A stretch of DNA of 64,000 nucleotides, taken from assembly GCF_009498215.1 (NCBI RefSeq), contig NZ_CP043498.1:1240001-1304000 (forward strand), written 5' to 3'. The notes under the pieces are model-generated. The model worked only from the letters and a program-made list of their open reading frames with translations. It was not told where the DNA came from and made no database searches. This document shows, piece after piece, positions 45,015-54,213 of the stretch. Numbering within the stretch: position 1 is the stretch's first letter; each line of letters opens with the position of its first letter. A program made the position numbers and the translations under genes. The stretch is from Rhizobium grahamii (lineage in GTDB: Bacteria; Pseudomonadota; Alphaproteobacteria; Rhizobiales; Rhizobiaceae).

Positions 45015-47024
45015 ATGTCCCAATCCGTTTCCCTGACTTTCCCAGATGGCAGTGTGCGCAGCTACGATGCTGGCGCGACCGGCAAGGACGTTGCCGAATC
45101 CATCTCGAAATCCCTTGCCAAGAAGGCTGTCGCGATCGCGATCGACGGCACGGTTCGCGATCTGTCGGACCCGATTGCCAATGGTAAGATCGAGATCCTG
45201 ACGCGCTCGGATCCCCGCGCGCTCGAGCTCATTCGCCACGACGCCGCGCACGTCATGGCCGAAGCCGTTCAGGAACTGTGGCCCGGCACCCAGGTGACGA
45301 TCGGCCCGGTGATCGAAAACGGCTTCTACTACGACTTTGCCAAGAACGAGCCCTTCACGCCCGACGATCTGCCGAAGATCGAAAAGAAGATGAAGGAAAT
45401 CATCGCGCGCAACGCACCCTTCACGAAGCAGATCTGGTCTCGCGAGAAGGCAAAGGAAGTCTTTGCCGCCAAGGGCGAAAGCTACAAGGTCGAGCTCGTT
45501 GACGCGATTCCTGAGGGCCAGGACCTTAAGATCTACAATCAGGGCGACTGGTTCGATCTTTGCCGCGGCCCGCACATGGCGTCTACCGGCCAGATTGGCA
45601 CCGCCTTCAAGCTGATGAAGGTTGCGGGCGCCTATTGGCGTGGCGATTCCAACAACCCGATGCTGACGCGTATCTACGGAACGGCCTGGGCTGAACAGGC
45701 CGAGCTGGACAACTACCTGCACGTCCTCGCTGAGGCCGAGAAGCGCGACCATCGCAAGCTTGGTCGCGAGATGGACCTGTTCCATTTCCAGGAAGAAGGT
45801 CCGGGCGTGGTGTTCTGGCACGGTAAGGGCTGGCGGATCTTCCAGACGCTGGTGTCCTACATGCGCCGTCGCCTTGACGCTGACTACCAGGAGGTGAATG
45901 CGCCTCAGGTTCTCGATACGGCTCTTTGGGAAACCTCGGGCCACTGGGGTTGGTACCAGGAGAACATGTTCGCGGTGAAGTCGGCGCATGCGCTGACGCA
46001 TCCGGAGGACAAGGAAGCCGACAACCGCATCTTCGCGCTCAAGCCGATGAACTGCCCCGGTCACGTTCAGATCTTCAAGCACGGTCTGAAATCTTACCGC
46101 GAACTGCCAATCAGGCTGGCGGAATTCGGGAATGTGCATCGCTATGAACCGTCGGGCGCTCTGCATGGTCTGATGCGTGTGCGCGGGTTCACCCAGGACG
46201 ACGCGCACATCTTCTGCACGGACGAGCAGATGGCTGCAGAGTGCCTGAAGATCAACGATCTCATCCTGTCGGTCTACGAAGACTTCGGCTTCAAGGAGAT
46301 CGTCGTGAAGCTCTCGACCCGTCCTGACAAGCGGGTCGGTACCGATGCGCTCTGGGATCGCGCCGAATCCGTCATGATGGATGTCTTGAAGACGATTGAG
46401 GCGCAGTCGGGTGGTCGCATCAAGACCGGCATCCTGCCAGGCGAGGGCGCTTTCTACGGCCCGAAGTTCGAGTACACCCTGAAGGACGCCATCGGTCGCG
46501 AATGGCAGTGCGGAACGACGCAGGTCGATTTCAATCTGCCCGAGCGATTTGGCGCTTTCTACATCGACAGCAACTCGGAAAAGACCCAGCCCGTGATGAT
46601 CCACCGCGCGATCTGCGGTTCGATGGAACGCTTCCTCGGCATTCTCATCGAGAACTTTGCCGGTCATCTGCCGCTCTGGATCTCGCCGTTGCAGGTGGTC
46701 GTTGCGACGATCACTTCGGAGGCGGACGGCTATGGTCAGGAAGTTGCGGAAGCGCTTCGCGATGCGGGTCTCGTGGTCGAGACCGATTTCCGCAACGAGA
46801 AGATCAACTACAAGGTCCGTGAACATTCCGTCACGAAGGTTCCCGTGATTATCGTTTGCGGCAAGAAGGAAGCCGAAGAGCGCACGGTCAACATCCGTCG
46901 TCTCGGCAGCCAGGAGCAGACCTCGCTGTCTCTGGACGATGCGATTGCTGCCCTTTCCCTAGAAGCAACGCCGCCGGACGTGAAGCGCAAGGCGGAAGCC
47001 AAGAAGGCCAAAGCTCTAGCCTGA
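45015..47024 (+). CDS. thrS: Threonine-tRNA ligase
   Basis: A 669-residue class II aminoacyl-tRNA synthetase. The TGS domain is at about residues 1-62 ([20 protein letters not shown]). The editing/SAD domain follows ([15 protein letters not shown]). The catalytic core contains motif 1 to 3 and the zinc Cys in [13 protein letters not shown]. The C-terminal anticodon-binding domain starts near residue 560 ([15 protein letters not shown]). The ATG at 45015 has AGGAGA eight bases upstream. There is no T-box in the leader, as expected outside Firmicutes. A strong terminator follows. Confidence 0.96.
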   Translation: MSQSVSLTFPDGSVRSYDAGATGKDVAESISKSLAKKAVAIAIDGTVRDLSDPIANGKIEILTRSDPRALELIRHDAAHVMAEAVQELWPGTQVTIGPVIENGFYYDFAKNEPFTPDDLPKIEKKMKEIIARNAPFTKQIWSREKAKEVFAAKGESYKVELVDAIPEGQDLKIYNQGDWFDLCRGPHMASTGQIGTAFKLMKVAGAYWRGDSNNPMLTRIYGTAWAEQAELDNYLHVLAEAEKRDHRKLGREMDLFHFQEEGPGVVFWHGKGWRIFQTLVSYMRRRLDADYQEVNAPQVLDTALWETSGHWGWYQENMFAVKSAHALTHPEDKEADNRIFALKPMNCPGHVQIFKHGLKSYRELPIRLAEFGNVHRYEPSGALHGLMRVRGFTQDDAHIFCTDEQMAAECLKINDLILSVYEDFGFKEIVVKLSTRPDKRVGTDALWDRAESVMMDVLKTIEAQSGGRIKTGILPGEGAFYGPKFEYTLKDAIGREWQCGTTQVDFNLPERFGAFYIDSNSEKTQPVMIHRAICGSMERFLGILIENFAGHLPLWISPLQVVVATITSEADGYGQEVAEALRDAGLVVETDFRNEKINYKVREHSVTKVPVIIVCGKKEAEERTVNIRRLGSQEQTSLSLDDAIAALSLEATPPDVKRKAEAKKAKALA

Positions 47025-47047
47025 GCCTTCGGTGGGTGATTGAAATG

Positions 47048-47082
47048 AAACACCCGGTCTCTCGCGAGACCGGGTGTTTTTC
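47048..47082 (+). terminator. Rho-independent terminator of thrS
   Basis: A perfect 14-bp stem (AAACACCCGGTCTC with GAGACCGGGTGTTT), loop TCGC, then a T-run. It lies 23 bases after the thrS stop and just beyond the convergent hypothetical gene. Confidence 0.95.
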
Positions 47083-47112
47083 GTTGCACATCGATGGGAG
47101 AGGGTCGGTACG

Positions 47113-48204
47113 TTAGTCGGAATCTTGCCCGGTCGTTCCGCCATTCTGAAGCTGATCGTAGGACGGGAGCGGCGCGGCCTGATTCTGTGTCGGCTGTTCG
47201 GCCTGCTCCGGTGGGAGCTGCTGCACCGTCTCTGCCGCAGCGCCGGGCTGCTCCGGCTGGACATCCTTCATGAGGACCTCCACGTCGGTATTCTTACCCG
47301 CTTCGACCTTGAAATCGCGCTGGTAGATCTTGTCCTTATTGCGTGCGACGGCCGAATACTCGCCCTCGGCAAGCACCATCGTCGGAAACGCGCTCACGCT
47401 TTCTCCGACGCTGTCGCCGGCGGCGGTCAGGATCGACCACGCCGTATCCGCGATCGCTTCCCCGCCTGCGTCGGACACCAGCTTGAACGTGATTTGTGCC
47501 GCCTTGTGCTGGATCGTCGCTTCCGTCAGCTTGCCCGCTTCCACCTGGATATCCGCGCGAACCGACGCGTTGATGTCGCCATATTCGGAAACAACGTGGT
47601 AGGTGCCGGCGTTCAGCCGCACGACGGTGTTTGGCGGCACATCGGCCATGACCAGACCGCGTTCGCCGTCCTCGCGCACATCCGCGGAATAAATCGAGAA
47701 GCTCAACTGGTCCGGGCGAATGCGCATGTCGGAGCCGGAAACGGCGTTGAGCACGAGGCCGCCGGCTTCGAGCACCATCGTCTGCTTGTCGACTTCACCT
47801 TCTTCGGGAATGGTCAGCTTTCGCGTCACGCCGGCGCGTCCGAAGGATACGTTGACGAAATAATCGCCAGGCGCGAGTTGGAAGTCGGCCGAGCCACCTT
47901 GAGAACTGGCGATAAGCGGCAACTTGCCGTCGGCGCCTGCATTGGGGCTGAAGACATACCAGGACAATCCGTCCTGAACCGCCTCGCCATTCGCTGTCAG
48001 CTTCGCTTCCAGCGAGACGGCATGAAGCTTGGAGCCCTCAGGCGCCGTACCTGGGGCGATGAACGCATTCAGCTTCGGCATCTTCGCCGTTGTGTCGAGC
48101 TGTTTGAAATCCTTGAATGCCTCCTGCGCCTGGGTCGCCAGGGGCGATAGAACCAGTAGGCCGGCAGCAAGGCTCAGACGCGCATAGCGCAAAATGCCGA
48201 GCAT
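47113..48204 (-). CDS. Secreted conserved hypothetical protein with repeated beta-sandwich-like segments
   Basis: About 363 residues from the ATG at 48204, which gives a good Sec signal ([20 protein letters not shown], cleavage near TQA-Q). An in-frame GTG at 48246 is possible but extends before the signal. The mature part has several similar stretches of the form [24 protein letters not shown] and [12 protein letters not shown], each ending a predicted beta-rich unit, then a Gln/Pro-rich tail. This suggests three or four carboxypeptidase-regulatory or Ig-like modules in the periplasm. Function is unknown. Confidence 0.75.
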   Translation of the reverse strand: MLGILRYARLSLAAGLLVLSPLATQAQEAFKDFKQLDTTAKMPKLNAFIAPGTAPEGSKLHAVSLEAKLTANGEAVQDGLSWYVFSPNAGADGKLPLIASSQGGSADFQLAPGDYFVNVSFGRAGVTRKLTIPEEGEVDKQTMVLEAGGLVLNAVSGSDMRIRPDQLSFSIYSADVREDGERGLVMADVPPNTVVRLNAGTYHVVSEYGDINASVRADIQVEAGKLTEATIQHKAAQITFKLVSDAGGEAIADTAWSILTAAGDSVGESVSAFPTMVLAEGEYSAVARNKDKIYQRDFKVEAGKNTDVEVLMKDVQPEQPGAAAETVQQLPPEQAEQPTQNQAAPLPSYDQLQNGGTTGQDSD

Positions 48205-48315
48205 GTGTTTGGTGAACCGATTGACATCTTGAAGCACAGAGGCCACTTCAAAACCAACCCGATGGCAAATTCAAGACCCATCTCGCTCTGCCGTGAAAAT
48301 GAGAGTTTTTTCCGT

Positions 48316-48900
48316 ATGAAATCCGACATTAAGCTGATCGACTATCTCGGTGTTCGCCGTTCCATTCCTGCTTTCCAGATGTGCGAGCCGGGACCGGAGA
48401 AGGCGGAGATCGAGGAAATCCTGCGTCTTGCATCGCGCGTTCCTGATCATGGCAAGTTGGCTCCCTGGCGCTTCATCGTCTATCGGGGCGAAGAGCGCGC
48501 GCGGATCAGCGAGGAACTGCTGAACCTCGCACTGCAGGCCAAGCCTGAACTGTCCGAAGAAATGGTGCAGGTCGAGCGTACGCGTCTGACCCGTGCTCCC
48601 GTCGTTGTCGCTGTCGTAAGCAAAGCCGGCCCGCACATCAAGATCCCGGAATGGGAGCAGCTGATGTCGGCTGGCGCCGTATGCCTGAACATGATCTTCG
48701 CAGCCAATGCGCACGGCTGGGTGGCCAACTGGCTGACAGAGTGGTTCGCCTATGATGAAAGAGCCTATCCCGTGCTCGGCGTGCAGCCGGGCGAGAAGGT
48801 CGCGGGCTTCATTCATATCGGCTCCACGACGTTCCCCGCTGTCGAACGTCCGCGCCCGGAAACCGCCGAGACCGTGACCTGGGTCGGCGGAGAGGCTTGA
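48316..48900 (+). CDS. Nitroreductase family protein
   Basis: A 194-residue FMN-dependent oxidoreductase. The landmarks are the FMN-binding [13 protein letters not shown] (R-R-S), [16 protein letters not shown] and the later [20 protein letters not shown]. The ATG at 48316 gives a conserved start ([16 protein letters not shown]). A flavin reductase-like gene follows with a one-base overlap (TGATG), so the pair is translationally coupled and may act together on the same substrate or cofactor. Confidence 0.88.
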   Translation: MKSDIKLIDYLGVRRSIPAFQMCEPGPEKAEIEEILRLASRVPDHGKLAPWRFIVYRGEERARISEELLNLALQAKPELSEEMVQVERTRLTRAPVVVAVVSKAGPHIKIPEWEQLMSAGAVCLNMIFAANAHGWVANWLTEWFAYDERAYPVLGVQPGEKVAGFIHIGSTTFPAVERPRPETAETVTWVGGEA

Positions 48901-49502
48901 TGTTCTATAGCACCCAGACGAATGACCACGGGCTGGCGCACGATCCCTTCAAGGCGATCGTGTCGCCGCGTCCGATCGGCTGGATCGGCAGCAGGGGCAA
49001 GGACGGCTCGATCAACCTTGCTCCCTATTCGTTCTTCAACGCCGTGTCGGATCGACCGAAGCTTGTGATGTTCTCGTCGAGCGGCCGCAAGCATAGTCAG
49101 CGGAATGCGGCGGAGACCGGCGAATTCACCTGCAATTTCGTCAGCCGCCATCTGATCGAGAAGATGAACATCTCCTCGGTAGCGGTTCCTTACGGCGTCG
49201 ACGAGTTCGAGCTGTCGGGCTTGACGGCAAAGAAGGGGCGGATCGTCGATGCGCCCTATGTCGCGGAGGCATTCGCTGTCCTCGAATGCAAGGTGACCGA
49301 GATCATCGAGCCGAAGTCACTCAGCGGTGAGGCCTCGGAGAACGTCATGGTGTTCGGTGAGGTGGTCGGCATTCACATCGATGAAGCAATCATCGTCGAT
49401 GGCCGCCTGTCCATGGCCATTGCGCGGCCTGTCGCCCGCATGGGCTACATGGACTACAGCGAAGGCAGTGACGTCTTCGAGATGTTCCGGCCACAGCTCT
49501 AA
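48900..49502 (+). CDS. Flavin reductase family protein (FMN-binding split barrel)
   Basis: A 200-residue protein. FKAIVSPRPIGWIGSRGKDG, with NLAPYSFFNAVSDRPKLVMF following, is the diagnostic flavin-binding opening of the split-barrel flavin reductase/FlaRed group. The start ATG at 48900 overlaps the nitroreductase stop. Likely an NAD(P)H:FMN reductase or a related flavoprotein. Confidence 0.88.
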   Translation: MFYSTQTNDHGLAHDPFKAIVSPRPIGWIGSRGKDGSINLAPYSFFNAVSDRPKLVMFSSSGRKHSQRNAAETGEFTCNFVSRHLIEKMNISSVAVPYGVDEFELSGLTAKKGRIVDAPYVAEAFAVLECKVTEIIEPKSLSGEASENVMVFGEVVGIHIDEAIIVDGRLSMAIARPVARMGYMDYSEGSDVFEMFRPQL

Positions 49503-49602
49503 CCGTTAAAAGATATGGTGAACCAATCATAAACTTTTTGCCGCTACCTTGATCGTCACGATTGGAGCGTGAGGGAATCGCGCTTGAGAATTGGGGTTCG
49601 CG

Positions 49603-50742
49603 GTGATCGTAGAGGCTTTTCTTCGTTGGGTTGAAACCGCCAAGGCCGGAGATCGCGCTCGAGCGGCCAACGCTCTCGGTCGAGCCTATCTTCAGTCCGC
49701 AATGTCTGGGGAAGAGCGGGCAGCCGCTGAGATGGCGATGACCTTCCTGCTTGACGATCCATCCCCGAAAGTCCGCCTTGCTCTGGCCGAGGCCGTTGCA
49801 TGGTCTGCTGACGCACCCCGAACGTTGGTGCTGTCACTGGCCGGAGACCAACCCGAAGTGGCCTGCCATGCAATTACGTGTTCGCCGCTGCTTTCCGACG
49901 GAGACCTCGTTGATCTGGCAGCCCGCGGCAGCGTTGCAACCCGCATGATGATTGCCGCGCGTGCATCTGTTTCTCGACCTGTATCGGCGGCATTGGCTGA
50001 AATCGGGGAAGAGGAAGACCTGCTGTGCCTGCTGGAAAACGAAGGCGCGGCAATAGCACCCTATTCACTGAAGCGGATCGCCGAGCGACAGGGTGATCGG
50101 CCTGAAGTCCGCGATCTGCTGCTGGAGCGCACGGATCTGCCCGCAGATGCGCGGCAATTGCTGGCGCAGCATGTGAGCGTGGCTCTGGTTTCGCTGCCTT
50201 TCGCCCAGGCTGTTGTCGGCGAGCAGCGCCTGCAGTCCGTCGTGCGTGAAGCTGCCGAGGCGGCTGTCGTCTCGATTGCCGGAGACATTCCGTCCAGGGA
50301 TATTCCGGATCTCGTGGAGCATCTGCGGAAAAGCGGGCGCATGACGCCGTCGTTTCTCATGCATGTTCTCTGCTCCGGCAAGGTCGAGGTATTTGCCTGC
50401 GCGATCGTGGATCTGACAGGTTGCGACGAGCGGCGTGTCCGCTCCATTCTCGCGACCGGCCGCATGCACGCGGTTCGCGCTCTGTATGAGTCCGCCGGCC
50501 TGACGCGGGAGATCAGCACGATCTTCGTCGAGGCGACCTTCCTTTGGCGTGAAGCATCGCGCCGACCGTCAGAAACGATCCTTTCGAACGTATGCGGCCA
50601 TCTGCTCGATCTCTTCCGCGACCGCCGCACATCGCATGGTGCCGTGCAGGAACTGCTTGATATGGTCGAGCGACTGCACCTCGCCGAACAACGACAGACC
50701 GCGCGTGGCTACGCGCAGTTGACCTGCCTGGCTGCAGCCTAG
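49603..50742 (+). CDS. DUF2336 family protein
   Basis: A helical protein of about 379 residues. The N-terminal half consists of HEAT-like helical repeats (LLDDPSPKVRLALAEAVAWS; CLLENEGAAIAPYSLKRIAE), and the rest matches the alphaproteobacterial DUF2336 family. The GTG at 49603 is preferred; an in-frame TTG lies four codons upstream. In Caulobacter and rhizobia such proteins are of unknown function. Its stop overlaps the convergent hypothetical gene by four bases. Confidence 0.82.
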   Translation: MIVEAFLRWVETAKAGDRARAANALGRAYLQSAMSGEERAAAEMAMTFLLDDPSPKVRLALAEAVAWSADAPRTLVLSLAGDQPEVACHAITCSPLLSDGDLVDLAARGSVATRMMIAARASVSRPVSAALAEIGEEEDLLCLLENEGAAIAPYSLKRIAERQGDRPEVRDLLLERTDLPADARQLLAQHVSVALVSLPFAQAVVGEQRLQSVVREAAEAAVVSIAGDIPSRDIPDLVEHLRKSGRMTPSFLMHVLCSGKVEVFACAIVDLTGCDERRVRSILATGRMHAVRALYESAGLTREISTIFVEATFLWREASRRPSETILSNVCGHLLDLFRDRRTSHGAVQELLDMVERLHLAEQRQTARGYAQLTCLAAA

Positions 50743-51149
50743 TCGCCGATCTTCTTCACGACCCAGGAATAGCTGTCCGACACGAAGTGCACCGGTGCGG
50801 TAACGGCAGACTTCATCGAGCGACCTGATGGCAGGTGAGATCTGACTCTTTCCGCGATATCGCTGGCAAAAGCGGTGAAGCCCTTTTCCGGCTCCGAGGG
50901 AGTGTTGCTAGGGGCAGGGACCACCGGTGCTGCGGCCTGCTGCGGAGGAGCGGCTTCCGGCTTCGGAGGCTCGCAGACGGCAATCACGGTTGGGTAGCTG
51001 ATATTGGTGTAGTGCTTCAGTTGTCGTTCTGATTCGGCATCGCAAAGCGCGACCGTTTCCCAATGCTTCTCCACCGTCGCAACATAATTGCACTGAGTAA
51101 TGGCGTCGTTGCAGCCGAGAATAGTCATCGCGATTAGAACAGCTTGCAT
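50739..51149 (-). CDS. Hypothetical protein with Cys-rich N-terminus and Pro/Ala-rich linker
   Basis: About 136 residues from the ATG at 51149, which has AAGGGG upstream. The N-terminal hydrophobic segment (MQAVLIAMTILGCNDAITQC) is followed by a cysteine-containing domain (four Cys), a Pro/Ala linker and a C-terminal amphipathic part. It is probably exported or membrane-associated. It is seen as a conserved hypothetical in rhizobia, but I cannot name a family. Confidence 0.7.
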   Translation of the reverse strand: MQAVLIAMTILGCNDAITQCNYVATVEKHWETVALCDAESERQLKHYTNISYPTVIAVCEPPKPEAAPPQQAAAPVVPAPSNTPSEPEKGFTAFASDIAERVRSHLPSGRSMKSAVTAPVHFVSDSYSWVVKKIGD

Positions 51150-51281
51150 GTTCGCCCCTTTGCAATAATGAAACCAATGAAGCCTTAGAGGCAGGAATTT
51201 CAACCAAAAGATGGCTGTTCGCATTAACGTTTTGTCATGCGGTGATACGGGCCATCGAGCAAAGCAAGAGCAGGAATCGCC

Positions 51282-51740
51282 GTGACTGTAACCATTGCCG
51301 TCGAACCGCCGAGACAGGACGCTGTGATCCGTCTGTTGGAGATGTCGGATGCCTATGCGCAGTTGCTATACCCGCCGGAGAGCAATCATCTCGTCGACCT
51401 CGCGACGCTTGAAAAGCCAACGGTCAACTTCCTGGTTGCCCGCAATGCAGGCGCGATCGTCGGTTGCTGCGCATTGGTGGAAGCCGGCGACGGCACGGCC
51501 GAGATCAAGCGGATGTTCGTCGATCCGCAAGCGCGTGGATTGAAGGTTGCAAGCAGCCTGATGAATGCGCTTGAGGCGATCGCGGCCGACAGACAGCTGG
51601 ACGCAATCCAGCTGGAAACCGGCATCTACCAGCCGGAAGCGATCGGACTGTACCGCAAATACGGTTATGTCGAGATCGAGCCGTTTGGCAGTTATCTTCC
51701 GGATCCGCTCAGCATCTTCATGGAGAAGCGGCTGGCCTGA
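51282..51740 (+). CDS. GNAT family N-acetyltransferase
   Basis: A 152-residue acetyltransferase. The acetyl-CoA motif is MFVDPQARGLKVASSLMNAL (the R/Q-x-x-G-x-A/G signature), and the C-terminal LYRKYGYVEIEPFGSYLPDP is typical of the GNAT family. The GTG at 51282 has AGGAA upstream. Its stop directly abuts the end of the convergent AI-2E family gene. The substrate is unknown. Confidence 0.88.
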   Translation: MTVTIAVEPPRQDAVIRLLEMSDAYAQLLYPPESNHLVDLATLEKPTVNFLVARNAGAIVGCCALVEAGDGTAEIKRMFVDPQARGLKVASSLMNALEAIAADRQLDAIQLETGIYQPEAIGLYRKYGYVEIEPFGSYLPDPLSIFMEKRLA

Positions 51741-52934
51741 TCAGCCTTCCGCTGCGCGTTGCGGTGTTGCCGGGGGCTGCTCATCGATGATGATCTGCGG
51801 CCCAGCCTGGCTCTGGTCGGATGTACGCACCTCGTGCATCCATTCGCGCCAGATTGCGACGAGCAGCGCCATCAGAACTGGGCCGATGAAAAGACCTAGG
51901 AAGCCCATCGTTTTGACCCCGCCCACGAGGCCGAAGAAGGTCGGCAGGAACGGCAATTTGATCGGGCCGCCGACGAGCTTCGGGCGCAGCGTCTTGTCGA
52001 CGATGAAGAGTTCTACCGTACCCCAGACGAAAAGTCCGATGCCGGCGACATGCGATCCGCTCGCCACCAGATAGATTGATACGAGCGTGAACGACAACGG
52101 AGCGCCGCCTGGGATCAGGGCCATCACACCGGTCAGCACACCGAGCGTCACGGGCGAGGGGACGCCGGCGATCCAGTAGGCGACGCCGAGCACGATGCCT
52201 TCGCCGATGGCAATCAGCGTCATACCCATCACGGTCGAGCTGATCGTCGCCGGCACGACCCTGGAAATCCGTTCCCACCGGTTGGGCAGGATACGTTCGC
52301 CCAGCATGTCGATCTGCCGCGAGAAGGACGAACCGTCGCGGTAGACGAAGAATAGGGCGATCAGCATGAAAAGCAGCGTCAGCAGGAGATGGAACGCGCC
52401 GCCGCCGGCCGCCAGAACCGCGCGGTAGATGTTGCCGATGTTGGCGCCGCTGACAGCCTGAATGAACTCTCCCATCGTGCCGGGGCTGCCGATGTACTTC
52501 GTCCAAAGTTCATCGAGATACGGCCCGGCCAGGGGCAGGGCGGATATCCACTGTGGCGTCGGGGCGCCGAACCGATTGGCGTGGATCAGCCACGCGACCC
52601 ATTCGCGAACCTCGCCCGTCGTGTAGCTGACAGCGATCACGATCGGAATGACGAGAAAGGTGACGATAAGGATGATTGCGATCGTGGCCGCGACGGTCGT
52701 GTTGCCACCGACATTGCCAAGCAACCGCCGGTAAAGCGGCCAGCTTGCAAAGCCGATGACAAGCGCAGCCAACACGGGGACGAGAAAGCCGTAGAAGAAA
52801 TAGACGCCTGCGGCGACAATCAGGATCAGGAGCCAACGGGCAGCCGAGATCGAAGGTATCAAGGGTGTGCGTGCCGGGCTTGAAGGGCCGATCCACCGAG
52901 ACTCGCGCTGGGCATTTTGATTCTGAAGGCTCAC
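51741..52934 (-). CDS. AI-2E family transporter
   Basis: A 397-residue membrane protein of the TqsA/PerM-like family. An N-terminal pair of helices (WLLILIVAAGVYFFYGFLVP) is followed by a periplasmic domain and six further helices. VLTGVMALIPGGAPLSFTLV is the family signature. The C-terminal tail is cytoplasmic and Gln/Pro-rich. Substrates for the family range from autoinducer-2 to other small molecules or Na+; specificity is not predictable here. Confidence 0.9.
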   Translation of the reverse strand: MSLQNQNAQRESRWIGPSSPARTPLIPSISAARWLLILIVAAGVYFFYGFLVPVLAALVIGFASWPLYRRLLGNVGGNTTVAATIAIILIVTFLVIPIVIAVSYTTGEVREWVAWLIHANRFGAPTPQWISALPLAGPYLDELWTKYIGSPGTMGEFIQAVSGANIGNIYRAVLAAGGGAFHLLLTLLFMLIALFFVYRDGSSFSRQIDMLGERILPNRWERISRVVPATISSTVMGMTLIAIGEGIVLGVAYWIAGVPSPVTLGVLTGVMALIPGGAPLSFTLVSIYLVASGSHVAGIGLFVWGTVELFIVDKTLRPKLVGGPIKLPFLPTFFGLVGGVKTMGFLGLFIGPVLMALLVAIWREWMHEVRTSDQSQAGPQIIIDEQPPATPQRAAEG

Positions 52935-53134
52935 GTCGTCTTTTTCCCCCGATTATTGACTATGGATATGGGCCATGCACGCCCCCGACGCAAGCGGCGG
53001 GTGAGATTAATGGGCGGCGCCGCGATGTCCCCCGACGTCCACTTCGGTACTTCTAAGCACAGTTTCAGCAATGAGTATGACGAAAGTCCTGCAACGTCGT
53101 TGCAAAGTTTCGTAGATGTCGATAGTTTGGATCC

Positions 53135-53758
53135 ATGGATACAAATGATGTTCTGTCGACGTTAAGACGTGAAATAGAGGACGGCTCGCTGCCACCGGGT
53201 GCGGTGCTGAAGCAGGAGGCCTTGGCCGAACGCTTCAAGGTCAGCCGGCAACCGGTGCGACAGGCGCTGGACAGGCTTCTGGAATCGGGCCTGCTCGATC
53301 GACGGCCGGATCGGAGCCTTGCCGTTGCGGGGTTGGACGCCGACCAGGCGCGCGACCTTGTCGAGGTTCGCTCGCTGCTGGAGTGCGCGGCTTTGCGAAA
53401 TGCGATTGCGTCGATGACGGAAAGTGATCTCCGTAAGGCTCGGCGGCTGAACGAGGATCTGCTCGAAGAGGACGAGCCTGCTATCCTGGAAGAGCTGGAC
53501 CTGGCTTTTCATCGAGCGCTTTACGGCCGCGCTGGAAACGCTCGCCTTCTTGGCATGATCGACGATCTCAGGCGCGAATCGCGTCGCGCCTATTCCCGTC
53601 AGCCCAAAGGCTCAGCGGAACGTCCGACCCTTTATGACGACCATAACGCGATTATCGAGGCCTGCGCGCGTGGAGACGTTGCCGCTGCGAGCGATGCGTT
53701 GGACCGACACCTGCGGCTGACCACAGCGCCGCTCGTAATGAAGGAGAGCCAGACATGA
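53135..53758 (+). CDS. GntR family transcriptional regulator (FCD type)
   Basis: A 207-residue regulator with an N-terminal winged helix (LPPGAVLKQEALAERFKVSR, then QPVRQALDRLLESGLL) and a C-terminal FCD domain (EELDLAFHRALYGRAGNARL; DDHNAIIEACARGDVAAASD). It overlaps the OsmC gene by four bases and is likely co-transcribed with it, so it may sense the compound or oxidant handled by that protein. A perfect 10-bp palindrome ATCCATGGAT covers its own start codon. Confidence 0.88.
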   Translation: MDTNDVLSTLRREIEDGSLPPGAVLKQEALAERFKVSRQPVRQALDRLLESGLLDRRPDRSLAVAGLDADQARDLVEVRSLLECAALRNAIASMTESDLRKARRLNEDLLEEDEPAILEELDLAFHRALYGRAGNARLLGMIDDLRRESRRAYSRQPKGSAERPTLYDDHNAIIEACARGDVAAASDALDRHLRLTTAPLVMKESQT

Positions 53759-54210
53759 CATCATTTTCGGCCAAGGTCGCGTGGCAACGTGGCGACGACA
53801 GCTTCGTCGACGGGCGTTACAGCCGCGGCCATAGCTGGTCCTTCGACGGCGGGTTGACCATTCCCGCGTCGGCATCTCCTCACAATGTGCCTTTGCCCTT
53901 CTCCGTTGCCGAGAATGTCGATCCCGAAGAGGCGTTCGTGGCGGCGGTCTCAAGCTGCCATATGCTGTTCTATCTTTGGCTGGCGTCGAAGAAGCGCATC
54001 GGTGTCGATAGCTATATCGACGATGCGATAGGGAAAATGGAGACGGTCGAAGGGCGCACGATGGTCAGTCGCATCGAACTGCGGCCGCAGGTGCGGTACA
54101 CGTCCGCGATGCCGAGCCGCGAGGAAGAAGAAAACATGCACCATCAGGCGCATGAACTCTGCTTCATCGCAAACTCGATCAAGACGGAGATCGATATCAG
54201 GCTCGATTGA
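53755..54210 (+). CDS. OsmC/Ohr family peroxiredoxin-like protein
   Basis: A 151-residue protein with the two family cysteines in VSSCHMLFYLWL and HELCFIANS and the expected Arg/Glu active-site network. The overall length and start (TSFSAKVAWQRGDDSFVDGR) match the OsmC-like group that reduces organic peroxides. It is the second gene of a GntR-OsmC pair. Confidence 0.9.
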   Translation: MTSFSAKVAWQRGDDSFVDGRYSRGHSWSFDGGLTIPASASPHNVPLPFSVAENVDPEEAFVAAVSSCHMLFYLWLASKKRIGVDSYIDDAIGKMETVEGRTMVSRIELRPQVRYTSAMPSREEEENMHHQAHELCFIANSIKTEIDIRLD

Positions 54211-54213
54211 GCC

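Noticed and set aside
44928..46826. A 632-codon open frame antisense to thrS
   Set aside because: Same reason; thrS is certain on the plus strand and the antisense translation resembles no family.
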